From Streptomyces albogriseolus (lineage in GTDB: Bacteria; Actinomycetota; Actinomycetes; Streptomycetales; Streptomycetaceae), in the NCBI GenBank assembly GCA_014650475.1, contig BMVA01000006.1, positions 1 to 64,000 on the forward strand: 64,000 bases of DNA, in the 5' to 3' direction. The translations under genes were made by a program, and so were the position numbers. Of this stretch, positions 33,096 to 40,735 are shown one piece after another. Positions within the stretch are counted from its first letter, which is position 1, and the number at the start of each line of letters is the position of its first letter. The notes beneath the pieces were generated by a model. It was not told where the DNA came from, made no database searches, and was given only the letters and a program-made list of their open reading frames with translations.

Positions 33096-33431
33096 ATGAC
33101 GCAGAAGTCTCTTCCCCATCTCACCCCCACGGGCACCTGCTGGTGCGGCTGCGCAAAGAAGGTCGGCACCGGATCGTTCTTCGCCCCCGGTCACGACAAG
33201 GTGGCGGAGGCGGCACTGCTCGCGGTCGAGTACGGCTCCTCCGTCGCCCAGTTGCTGCACGGCCACGGATACGGACCCGGACACTCGGTGAGCGCGCGTG
33301 CCGTGTCGGAGGGTGTGTGGCTCACATGCCCCGCGTGCGACTACGTCGGCGCTCCGGCGAGCATCGCCAACCACACGAAGAAGGCGCACGCAGCCACGAT
33401 CGGCGACCAGGCACAGGGGGCGGAGCGTTGA
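33096..33431 (+). CDS. zinc-finger-containing hypothetical protein, 111 aa
   Basis: A small protein with two Cys/His clusters: TGTCWCGCAKKVGTGSFFAP near residue 10 and LTCPACDYVGAPASIANH followed by TKKAHA near residue 75, the latter like a C2H2 finger. The middle is helical (HDKVAEAALLAVEYGSSVAQ). Probably binds nucleic acid or is a structural zinc protein; the role is unknown. It overlaps the next gene (TTGA), so the two are translated together. The start is supported by the -10 element six bases upstream. Confidence 0.65.
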   Translation: MTQKSLPHLTPTGTCWCGCAKKVGTGSFFAPGHDKVAEAALLAVEYGSSVAQLLHGHGYGPGHSVSARAVSEGVWLTCPACDYVGAPASIANHTKKAHAATIGDQAQGAER

Positions 33432-33649
33432 CGGAGCCAGCCGGCAGCCAGCGTGCCGATCTCGAGAGGGCCGTGCGCACGTACGGCGGCCTTTGGGATA
33501 CCGAACGCGGCCTGCGCGCGCTGCGCGACGCGGGGCACGACCCACAGGACAAGCACACCCGCCAGATCCTCCGCGACCTCGCGAGCGATGGCCTGTTGGT
33601 GAAGGTGGAGGACCAGCCGGTCCGCTACAGGACGGTGCGGGCGGACTGA
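33428..33649 (+). CDS. small winged-helix-like protein, 73 aa
   Basis: A TTG start overlaps the upstream stop as TTGA. The protein is helical and basic: RADLERAVRTYGGLWDTERG, HTRQILRDLASDGLLVKVED. The last part resembles the recognition helix and wing of a winged-helix domain (ILRDLASDGLLVKV, then VRYRTVR). It may be a DNA-binding partner of the zinc-finger protein. No family name can be given with confidence. Confidence 0.55.
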   Translation: MTEPAGSQRADLERAVRTYGGLWDTERGLRALRDAGHDPQDKHTRQILRDLASDGLLVKVEDQPVRYRTVRAD

Positions 33650-33664
33650 GACACCACAGCCACC

Positions 33665-33991
33665 ATGGCAGACGAAACAAGCAGTGCGAAGCCCACGGAT
33701 GTCCCCGACGCACTGGTCATCGACCTGACCGAGGTGTGCAACGCCGAGGACCTCCATCGACTGCTGCAATGTGAGTTGCGGTTCCCCGACTTCCACGGCC
33801 GGAACTGGAACGCGCTGTGGGACGCGATCACCGGCCTCGTCGACCTGCCGCACGAGCTGACCTTCACCAGATGGGCGGCCTTCTCGGCCGCCCTCCCCAC
33901 GGAGGCACACACGCTGCGCAGACTTCTCGGCGACTACCTGCGTGATGTCGGCCGGTACCTCGCCGTGCCCCGCCGTATCCGCTGCCTGTAG
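33665..33991 (+). CDS. barstar-family protein
   Basis: A 108-residue barstar-like protein, the inhibitor fold of ribonuclease barnase. LVIDLTEVCNAEDLHRLLQC gives the first strand and helix; ELRFPDFHGRNWNALWDAIT is the barstar signature, with Tyr/Phe and Asn/Trp residues of the interface helix; LPHELTFTRW follows. No barnase-type gene lies beside it, so it may neutralise an RNase encoded elsewhere or delivered by a neighbouring cell, or be a free immunity protein. It starts 15 bases after the winged-helix gene and ends before a terminator. Confidence 0.85.
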   Translation: MADETSSAKPTDVPDALVIDLTEVCNAEDLHRLLQCELRFPDFHGRNWNALWDAITGLVDLPHELTFTRWAAFSAALPTEAHTLRRLLGDYLRDVGRYLAVPRRIRCL

Positions 33992-33996
33992 GACCC

Positions 33997-34032
33997 GCAC
34001 CGCAGGGCTTCGCCGTAAGTTCCCTGCGGTGC
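33997..34032. terminator. hairpin between barstar and the Hsp70-fusion operon
   Basis: GCACCGCAGGG and CCCTGCGGTGC form an 11-bp perfect stem with a 14-base loop, in the gap between two convergent transcription units. Confidence 0.7.
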
Positions 34033-34084
34033 GCCGCGCTCGGCCCCGGCGCACCGGGGCGTGCCGTCGGTGGTGCCGCCCCGG

Positions 34085-36193
34085 TCAGCGACGACGTCCC
34101 GCCGCCCCGGTGACATTGGGCCTGCGCGGGTTGAAGACCCACACACCCTGGGACTGTGTGGCACCCAACACCCTGCCGACGTCCAGAAGCCAAGGGTTGG
34201 CCTTCTGGAACGGGGCGAAATTGTCGTTAGAGACAATTACTCCGCCCACCTCTTCGGCGATGCTGATGACCAGGGCGTCCCCCCTGCCCTCGGTGCCCGC
34301 CGGGGGCTGCACCACGGTGCCGGCGGCGATCGCCTCCTCCACCAGCGGACGCTCGTCGGCGGCGACGTCATGCCGGAGCGTCGCATCAACGACGACATGA
34401 ATGTCCCGGTCCGGGTTCTTGAACCGCAGGGACTTGATCGCGGCCTGGAGCGCCTGGAAGCTCGGCTGCCCGCCCGCTGAGCGCGGCGGGCGACCGTTCC
34501 ACGCAAGGTTCGAGCCATCCACCACCAGAGCCGCAGCAGGCTGCTGGGCGGCCTTGACCGACTGTGCCATCGACGCTGGCGTGGGCCGGGCCGCCGTCAC
34601 CGCGCCGCCTTGCCGGCCCTGAGCCGGGACCGCGGGGGTCGCCGAGACAACAGGAACCGGTTGGGGATGCGTCGGACGGGGCGCTTCACGGCCGGTCGTG
34701 CGCAGCGAGAACAGGTCCTGGAGTTCTTTCTCGATCTCCGGCGGAACGGTAGCGTCACCGAAGACCCGCACCTCCCCGTCGAGGACGACCTGCCCCGTCT
34801 TCTGCAGCGTGGCCCGCACCGTCAGCAGGCCTTCCTTGCTGTAGGTGTACTCCAGGTCGAACGCGCCGTCCTCGGCTGCTCGGGAACGCTCCGGGTAGGC
34901 GAGAGGAAGTTCGGTGAGCTTCACGTTGTCGGGGTGGTCGACGGGCCGGTCGGGGTCACCCTCCCACACTTCGACCGTCAGTTTGGACACACCGTCCCTG
35001 GACGGCTGGTATGACTTCTTCCGCTGCTGCGGAAGCCGCTGGTTGCGGTCGATCAGCGCGCTGAACTCACGCTTGCCGTACTGGTCCTTGGTGACCGTGC
35101 CAAGCGCGTGGGTGTTCACCACGCGGATGATGCTCTTCAGCTCTCCGTCCATGGCGGCCGCGCAGACCGCAGCGCCCTCGGCGACCGCGGTCAGCGGGTG
35201 ACAGAGTTCCGGGCCGACGAGCTCGCAGTCCAGGGCCTCGGCCACGGCGTCACGGACGGCGGGGATCTGGCTGCTGCCACCGATCATCAGCACGGCCTTG
35301 AGCTCGCTGGGGTCGATGCGGGCCTGTTCGAGGCATTCCTCGACGGGGTCGAGTGCGCGGGTGATCAGGTCCTGGATCTCGGCGGAGAACTCGTCCTGAC
35401 CGATCTCCACCGCGTTGCCGTCCGGCGTGGTGATACGCACGAATTCCTGGGAGGACAGCAGGATCTTGTTGCGCTCGATGTCGAGTGCGAACTGTCGCTG
35501 TTCGGACTCGGACCACTTCCTGCGCGCGGGCGCCCGGTTGAGCACCATGCGACGAAGCCGCCCGTCGATCTCCAGACCGCCGAGCTTGTTGACGCCGCGG
35601 CTGGCCTTCTCGTCGAAGAAGCCGTCGTCGTGCAGGAGCAGGGTGGCGTCCATGGTTCCGCCACCCCAGTCGAAGACGAGGAACTCGCCATCCTCCTCCA
35701 TATCGTGCGCGTAGGCGATGGCGGCGGCGGTGGGTTCGTTCAGCAGTGTCCTGACGGCGATGCCCGCCGCCCGTGCCGCTTCGCGCGTGCGGAAACGAGC
35801 CGCCCCCGTGGCGTTTGCCGGAACGGTGATCACTGCCTCACCGATCTCGGTCGCGGCTTCTTCCTGGGCTGCGGCAGCCATGGAGCGGAACACGCCGGCG
35901 GCCGCGGTGGTGGCGGCGAAGCGCCGCCCGCCGACCGTCACGAGCGGTTCTTCGCGCAGCAGCCGCTTGCATGCCTCGACGGCCTTCTCCGACCGCAGCT
36001 TGGCCTCCCAGCCGAACAGGGCTCCGGCTCGGAGGGAACTGGTGCCCACCACTGAGGGGTAGAGCTTTTCGAAGCCGGGCCGCCCCCAGTCCGCGTCGAG
36101 TCCCTGACCGCCGAGTTCGAGAATTTCGACGTACTCGCCGTTCCACTGGGCGGCAACCGAGTTGGTGGTGCCGAAGTCGATGCCCGTCGTCAT
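34085..36193 (-). CDS. Hsp70-family ATPase fused to a NYN/PIN-type ribonuclease domain
   Basis: A 702-residue fusion. Residues 1-370 are an Hsp70 nucleotide-binding domain: IDFGTTNSVAAQW (phosphate 1), FLVFDWGGGTMDATLL (phosphate 2), TVPANATGAARFRTREAARA, LNEPTAAAIAYAH and VLMIGGSSQIPAVRD (adenosine). About 370-490 resembles the beta substrate-binding part; 490-545 is a Pro/Ala linker. Residues 550-695 look like a NYN (Zc3h12a-type) RNase: ALVVDGSNLAW, IHVVVDATLRHD, GRGDALVISIAEE and IVSNDNF supply four acidic residues as in PIN/NYN metal sites. Inferred role: a chaperone-controlled RNase. It overlaps the GrpE-like gene by four bases and has GGAGGAAG before the ATG. Confidence 0.85.
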   Translation of the reverse strand: MTTGIDFGTTNSVAAQWNGEYVEILELGGQGLDADWGRPGFEKLYPSVVGTSSLRAGALFGWEAKLRSEKAVEACKRLLREEPLVTVGGRRFAATTAAAGVFRSMAAAAQEEAATEIGEAVITVPANATGAARFRTREAARAAGIAVRTLLNEPTAAAIAYAHDMEEDGEFLVFDWGGGTMDATLLLHDDGFFDEKASRGVNKLGGLEIDGRLRRMVLNRAPARRKWSESEQRQFALDIERNKILLSSQEFVRITTPDGNAVEIGQDEFSAEIQDLITRALDPVEECLEQARIDPSELKAVLMIGGSSQIPAVRDAVAEALDCELVGPELCHPLTAVAEGAAVCAAAMDGELKSIIRVVNTHALGTVTKDQYGKREFSALIDRNQRLPQQRKKSYQPSRDGVSKLTVEVWEGDPDRPVDHPDNVKLTELPLAYPERSRAAEDGAFDLEYTYSKEGLLTVRATLQKTGQVVLDGEVRVFGDATVPPEIEKELQDLFSLRTTGREAPRPTHPQPVPVVSATPAVPAQGRQGGAVTAARPTPASMAQSVKAAQQPAAALVVDGSNLAWNGRPPRSAGGQPSFQALQAAIKSLRFKNPDRDIHVVVDATLRHDVAADERPLVEEAIAAGTVVQPPAGTEGRGDALVISIAEEVGGVIVSNDNFAPFQKANPWLLDVGRVLGATQSQGVWVFNPRRPNVTGAAGRRR

Positions 36194-36837
36194 TCTTCCT
36201 CCCCCAGTGCCGGGCCGGATACCCGCCGCAGATGTCCGGCCAGGATGACTTTCCCGGTCACTTCGTCCACGTACGCCGGGCGCAGCACCTCAAATGTGTC
36301 GCCCTGACCTTCGGTGACCACGAACCGGTCGCTCTCCTCGGGCTCGGTCACCCTGAGGATGCGCAGTTCCCGCAGGTGCGCCCCCATGGCCCCGCCCAGC
36401 AGATCGCCACCGTGCTCCGCCTGCGCCCACACGAGAGCGTCGATCTCCGCGAGACGTCCCGCGAACTGGGCACGAGTGCGGAACTCGTCGAGCACCGCCT
36501 TGCGCACCGCCACGTTCAGAGCCGTGGACGGCGGGACGTCGCCGATGTCGGCGTCCGCTAGTGCAGCGGGTACCCGGTCGACGATTCCCCGGATGATCGT
36601 CTTGGCATCGATGGGGTCAGGCGCATCCGGTACGGTCCGTTCTCGCGCGGCGGCTAGCTCTTCGACCTGCCGCTGCCGCTTCTCCTGGCGGCGCTTCAGT
36701 CCCCCAGGCCTGTGCGGCGCGTCGGCATGCGATGCGCCAGGCTGTATCTGGCCGCAATGCGGACAAATGCGGTGAGCACGCTGATTTTTCGGGATCCTCT
36801 CCCGGTCACGGCGTGCCGTGGTCTTCTTAGCGGCCAT
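36190..36837 (-). CDS. GrpE-like protein with N-terminal zinc ribbon
   Basis: A 215-residue protein. The N-terminus is basic with RICPHCG (CxxC) near residue 24, then a charged helix (KRRQEKRQRQVEELAAARER). The last third (GQGDTFEVLRPAYVDEVTGK, then VILAGHLRRV) resembles the C-terminal beta domain of GrpE, the Hsp70 nucleotide-exchange factor, in the order of strands and the closing RPAYVD. The similarity is weak and this call is inference. The gene overlaps the Hsp70-RNase gene by four bases (ATGA), which fits a partner, and lies 49 bases after the large helical protein gene. Confidence 0.55.
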   Translation of the reverse strand: MAAKKTTARRDRERIPKNQRAHRICPHCGQIQPGASHADAPHRPGGLKRRQEKRQRQVEELAAARERTVPDAPDPIDAKTIIRGIVDRVPAALADADIGDVPPSTALNVAVRKAVLDEFRTRAQFAGRLAEIDALVWAQAEHGGDLLGGAMGAHLRELRILRVTEPEESDRFVVTEGQGDTFEVLRPAYVDEVTGKVILAGHLRRVSGPALGEEE

Positions 36838-36886
36838 GGACTTGTTGCGCCTCGCTCACCGTCGTGCGTTCTGTGGGAAGGACCGT

Positions 36887-38587
36887 TCAGCGGGTGGATC
36901 CGTGCCGGTCGAGATGCGGTGGGGTGCTGCGGAAGTCGTCGAGCAGTTCGACGGCCGCCAGAGCACGGATGTATTCAAGGTCCGCGCCGCTCGTAGCGGC
37001 GGTCCGACGTGCCATCGGCTCCAGCGGCGGCACCAGTCGCCTGGGCACGGTGTCGGGCAAGTCGTACCGGTTCCGGTCGAGAGGCGCCCGGAAGAAGACA
37101 TCGAATTCGGCCTCGTGACGTGCGGCCTCGTCGATGCGGTCCTCGGCCTGGTTGAGCCGGGCCTGAGCTGCCTGGTCCCCCGCTTGCTCGTACTCACGGA
37201 AAAGGACGCGGCAGTGCCGGTCCCAGCCCTCCTGCCCGTGGTCCAAGCCGATTTCAAGGAACGGGTTCGTCATCATTCCCCGCTTGTTCTTCGGCGTTTC
37301 CCTCCAGGTACGCACGTGCGCGAGGTTGCGCTCGGCGACCGGATGGCCGTTCCCTGCGGCTTTCTCGGCGTAGGTTTCGGCGAGGGCCAACTGTTCCCGG
37401 GCGGCCCGGTCGTTGTCGGCCTCGGGCGAGGTGACAGCAGCGACGTACGCAGCGATGGTGTATGCCTCGTCCATCAGGTCGGCGGACAGGGACGGATCCT
37501 TCTTGCGTTCCCGCACAAAGGGCTCCACCTGACGCCGCGCCCCCTCGATGTCACCGGACTTGAGCAGATCGTAGGCGCGGTTGAGTGCGACCAGGGCGTA
37601 GAAGTCGCCGCGTCGGGGGTCAACGGGAGTCGTCGGCCGCCACAGCGCAGCCATCAGCTTCCACAGTCCGCGGTCGCGAAGGGTGTCGCGGTCCCATTGG
37701 CCGACGAGCGCCCCGGACCTGAGGTCGCGCAACACGATCTGCTGCGCGCGCGGCAGCGCTGCGTCCAAGGCGTCGAGAGACGGCAGGTGAACGTCCCTGA
37801 CCACGTCGTAGAGCAGGTCCCAGACGTCTTCCGGTTCCTGCCGCACGACCGTCTCGTCGTTCAGGAAGGCCCGACGGCGCAGCATGGCGTCCCAGCCGAT
37901 CCGCTCGGCTTCCTCCGGACTGACCGAGCCGGGTACGAGTCGGGCCCGCAGGTACAAGGAGTCCTCGTCGTCCCGGGCCTTCCACGGCTCGTCCTCCGCC
38001 AGCAGACCACCGTGGTCCACGAGGTCGTCGAGGACAGACAGCGGCGCCCACGGGAGGACCTGGGCCAAGACGGCGTTGGGGACGGGGACCGCGCCCCGGG
38101 TGGCGGCTGTGGCGAACAGGGAGAAGGCGGGGCCGCCCGAGACCGCGCGGGACCTCGTGCTGACCAGCTCCAGCCCGGGAGCGGTCGAGCACAAGATCCG
38201 ACAACGCTCCAGTCCTGGCCCGTTCAGCCATCGCACCCCGGCGGCCCAGAGCGCGCGTATGTGGCGGAGAACGGACTCCGGGCCCAGACCGGTAAGGCCT
38301 GCCTGGATCGTGGACAACAGCGCATCCCGGTCCGGTGCGCCCTCCAGCGCCTGGGTCAGGACGGTGCTCTGGTCCTCCGTCAACGAGGAGACATTCTCGA
38401 TGTCCTTCAGAACATCGAGGACGGTGTCGACAGCTTCACTCCCATCGACTCCGACCCAGCGCCACTTTCGCTGCACGAATCCACTGGCACCTGCCGAACT
38501 GCCGCTCCGCCGGCGCTCACGTGCTCGAGCCAGGCGCTCCTTTTCCGCGGCTATTGCCGCGCGGCGGGCGGCAACCGGGTCGGTCAT
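36887..38587 (-). CDS. large helical protein, possible co-chaperone with degenerate J domain
   Basis: A 566-residue soluble, mostly helical protein. A basic coiled start (AAIAAEKERLARARERRRSG) is followed by repeats of TPR-like helices around residues 320-430 (RRGDFYALVALNRAYDLLKS, LALAETYAEKAAGNGHP). Near residue 440, NPFLEIGL, GWDRHCRVLFREYE and QARLNQAEDRIDEAA have the layout of J-domain helices I, II and III, but the HPD loop is absent. First gene of the Hsp70-RNase operon. The ATG at 38587 has no binding site; a GTG three codons upstream, six bases after a TACTCT box, may be the real leaderless start. Name uncertain. Confidence 0.7.
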   Translation of the reverse strand: MTDPVAARRAAIAAEKERLARARERRRSGSSAGASGFVQRKWRWVGVDGSEAVDTVLDVLKDIENVSSLTEDQSTVLTQALEGAPDRDALLSTIQAGLTGLGPESVLRHIRALWAAGVRWLNGPGLERCRILCSTAPGLELVSTRSRAVSGGPAFSLFATAATRGAVPVPNAVLAQVLPWAPLSVLDDLVDHGGLLAEDEPWKARDDEDSLYLRARLVPGSVSPEEAERIGWDAMLRRRAFLNDETVVRQEPEDVWDLLYDVVRDVHLPSLDALDAALPRAQQIVLRDLRSGALVGQWDRDTLRDRGLWKLMAALWRPTTPVDPRRGDFYALVALNRAYDLLKSGDIEGARRQVEPFVRERKKDPSLSADLMDEAYTIAAYVAAVTSPEADNDRAAREQLALAETYAEKAAGNGHPVAERNLAHVRTWRETPKNKRGMMTNPFLEIGLDHGQEGWDRHCRVLFREYEQAGDQAAQARLNQAEDRIDEAARHEAEFDVFFRAPLDRNRYDLPDTVPRRLVPPLEPMARRTAATSGADLEYIRALAAVELLDDFRSTPPHLDRHGSTR

Positions 38588-38602
38588 GTCGTACACGCCG
38601 AC

Positions 38603-38608
38603 AGAGTA
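38603..38608 (-). promoter_or_regulatory. -10 hexamer TACTCT of the Hsp70-RNase operon
   Basis: On the minus strand TACTCT ends six bases before the GTG at 38596, which is in frame with the operon's first gene. No Shine-Dalgarno sequence is present, so the transcript may be leaderless. Confidence 0.45.
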
Positions 38609-38709
38609 ACCTCGCGCAAGAATCTCACCTAGCTCTCCCCCCACCCCACGAAGACGCAGGTAATGTGCCTAGCTCGCGTGAGCGGCAGTCCCGGACGGAC
38701 GCTGCGGCT

Positions 38710-39279
38710 TCAGCCAACCCTCTTCCACTCTTGGCACCGGTTCGTTTTGAAGTACTCGCCGTTGTTGAGCGTCACCCGTCCTGGCCCGTTGAGGTTGTTG
38801 TTGGCGATGATGGAGTCGAACTCGCCGCTGGCGTCCTTGGCCCGTTCCCAGTAGCAGCCGAACTCGTCCTCCGCCCCGGCCGTCTTGTAGATGCCGGCCT
38901 TGATGTCCTCGCCGACCAGGTACTCGCCCTCGCCGGAGAAACTGGTGGCCGGGCCGGGCTTCTCGGTCTTCTTCGGCTTCGCCGTCACCGTCTCGGTGAC
39001 CGTGGGTGCGGGCTCCGCCTCCGCGGTCTCGGTGACGGTGGCCGTGGGGCGGGGACCGGCCTTGGTGTCGGCGGCCGTCGCCTCGCCGGTGTCTGCCGAG
39101 CCGCTGTTCGTTCCGATGCCGACGCCCAACAGCAGGGAGACCAGGGCGACCGCCCCGTACGTCAGCCATCGTCTGCGGTCGCGAGTGGGCTGTCCGGGAC
39201 CGGTGGGCGTGCCGAGGCCGAAGGGACCGGCGCCCTCCGGACGGTGGTCGGGCGGCGGGGGCGGCTGATGGAAGGTCAT
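38710..39279 (-). CDS. membrane-anchored hypothetical protein, 189 aa
   Basis: Residues 1-35 are cytoplasmic and Pro-rich, 39-57 form a membrane segment (LTYGAVALVSLLLGVGIG), and 60-105 are a Thr/Glu/Ala/Pro linker. The extracellular end has SGEGEYLVGEDIKAGIYKT, FGCYWERAKDASGEFDSIIA and NRCQEW, with two Cys. This C-terminal domain is common at the ends of secreted actinobacterial proteins; its role is not known. It stands between two leftward genes with its own upstream region, so no operon is implied. Confidence 0.8.
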   Translation of the reverse strand: MTFHQPPPPPDHRPEGAGPFGLGTPTGPGQPTRDRRRWLTYGAVALVSLLLGVGIGTNSGSADTGEATAADTKAGPRPTATVTETAEAEPAPTVTETVTAKPKKTEKPGPATSFSGEGEYLVGEDIKAGIYKTAGAEDEFGCYWERAKDASGEFDSIIANNNLNGPGRVTLNNGEYFKTNRCQEWKRVG

Positions 39280-39361
39280 GGCCTGCTCCGTTCGCGGGAT
39301 GCGTGGGCGGGGAGGTGGGTGAACGGGAAGGTGTTACCGGACGCTGGCGCCTGCGCCGGGC

Positions 39362-40588
39362 TCAGAGGCCGCGGATCCTGCGGCCCGTCTCGGTCGCCGG
39401 GTAGAGGATCGCCTCGGCGACCCGGCCGCCGGAGTCCTTGACTCCGCCGCTGAAGTTGAGGCGTCCGGACGTGCCGGTCTTCGCGGCGACGCCGTCCCAG
39501 TACGTCGCCTCCCGCTCCCAGTGGATGTCGTCGAGGAGGCGGAACAGGTCGTCCGTGCGGAAGGCGGACGCCGTGTCGGTCCACGGCATGGTGTGGTGAA
39601 CGGCGATGCCGATACCGGCGAGGACGGCGGGTGCGGTGATGGCGCTGCGCGAGGTGAACGCCTGGGCGTGACGGGCGATGAGCCGGGCGAGGACCGGGAC
39701 CACCGTGGCCTCGATCTCCTCGGGCCGGTGTGCCGCCGGCAGGTCGTCCTCGTGCACCGACTCCGCGGAGATCTGGAGGCCGTTGCGGCCGTAGAGTGTC
39801 GCGACGACGAGGGCGCGCAGCGCGGAGAGGGTGACAACCTCGCGGTCGCTCGCGGACACCTGCCGCTTGCTGACGTTCACCAGGCGTGCGAAGGGCACGC
39901 GCTGCCCGTCCGCGTCGACCTTCACCGCGTCGGCGACCAGGTGCGCGAGCCGGGTGGCGTAATCGCGCTGGTCCATGGACATGGCCAGGTTCTTGGCGAC
40001 GGCCACGCCCTGGACGTTCCGGTCGTAGAAGATCTGCCGCGCGTCAGCGGGGGCGAGGTCGATGTACAGCTCGAAGGGCAGGCGCACCTCGGCGAGTTCG
40101 GGGTATGTCAGGCCGTACGCCTCGGGATCGTCGTAGAGGTCGTGCCAGGCGGTGGTCTGGGTCTCGCCATCGATGGCGATGACCATGGTGCCCGGCGCGA
40201 CGGTGAGGGTGCGCAGGCCGCTGCCGGGCACGAGTTCGTCGCTGAGGGCGGCGAGCGGTCCGGCGTGCCACAGGGTGACCGGCGGCGTGGACCAGGCCGC
40301 GCCGAACTCGCCCTTGAGGCCGGCGGCGATGTACTCGGCGTACGGGCCGACGTTCTTGCCCTTCTGTGAGGACTTGAGCGTGCGCTGCACGGTGGCCCGC
40401 AGTTCGGCGTGCCGGCGCACCAGGCCGGACGCGGCCTTCAGTCTGCGCGGGTCCTCCTCCGCGCGGGGCGAGGGCACGAGCTGGACGAGCGTCGGCACGG
40501 ACATCGTTCCGACGACGGCGTCGGCGCGGAACGGCATCACCGTGAGCTGGGTGCCTTCGACGACGGCGGTCGGCATGGACAGAAGCAT
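39362..40588 (-). CDS. DndB-like protein with a DGQHR-type domain
   Basis: A 408-residue protein. MVIAIDGETQTTAWHDL near residue 135 corresponds to the DGQHR motif of DndB-family proteins, here in the form DGETQ; QIFYDRNVQGVAVAKNLAMS is the second family motif. In phosphorothioate (Dnd) systems DndB represses the modification genes, but no dndA, C, D or E gene is present here. The ATG at 40588 follows GGGGGGAG. It is divergent from the HTH-methyltransferase gene across a 147-base region with an inverted repeat, so a regulatory or partner role in that system is the best inference. Confidence 0.75.
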   Translation of the reverse strand: MLLSMPTAVVEGTQLTVMPFRADAVVGTMSVPTLVQLVPSPRAEEDPRRLKAASGLVRRHAELRATVQRTLKSSQKGKNVGPYAEYIAAGLKGEFGAAWSTPPVTLWHAGPLAALSDELVPGSGLRTLTVAPGTMVIAIDGETQTTAWHDLYDDPEAYGLTYPELAEVRLPFELYIDLAPADARQIFYDRNVQGVAVAKNLAMSMDQRDYATRLAHLVADAVKVDADGQRVPFARLVNVSKRQVSASDREVVTLSALRALVVATLYGRNGLQISAESVHEDDLPAAHRPEEIEATVVPVLARLIARHAQAFTSRSAITAPAVLAGIGIAVHHTMPWTDTASAFRTDDLFRLLDDIHWEREATYWDGVAAKTGTSGRLNFSGGVKDSGGRVAEAILYPATETGRRIRGL

Positions 40589-40659
40589 GGAACTCCCCCC
40601 GGAGATCTTGCCACTTCCCCTCGGAAGCAACACCAGAGAAGCACAGCACTGAAAGCACC

Positions 40660-40674
40660 GTCAATCACGTTGAC
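40660..40674. promoter_or_regulatory. inverted repeat GTCAA-N5-TTGAC, probable operator
   Basis: Perfect 5-bp half-sites flank TCACG. The right half overlaps the -35 box of the methyltransferase promoter. A further TTGAC occurs at 40679 and another at 40699, so several half-sites lie in this divergent region. Confidence 0.5.
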
Positions 40675-40697
40675 AGATTTGACGGATGTTGTAGGTT
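40670..40697 (+). promoter_or_regulatory. promoter TTGACA-N16-TAGGTT for the HTH-methyltransferase gene
   Basis: TTGACA at 40670 and TAGGTT at 40692 are separated by 16 bases, close to the vegetative consensus. The expected transcript begins about 30 bases before the ATG at 40736, leaving room for a weak AGGA binding site. Confidence 0.65.
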
Positions 40698-40735
40698 GTT
40701 GACCGCTCGCTTCAGAGAGGCTCAGGACTTCCGCC

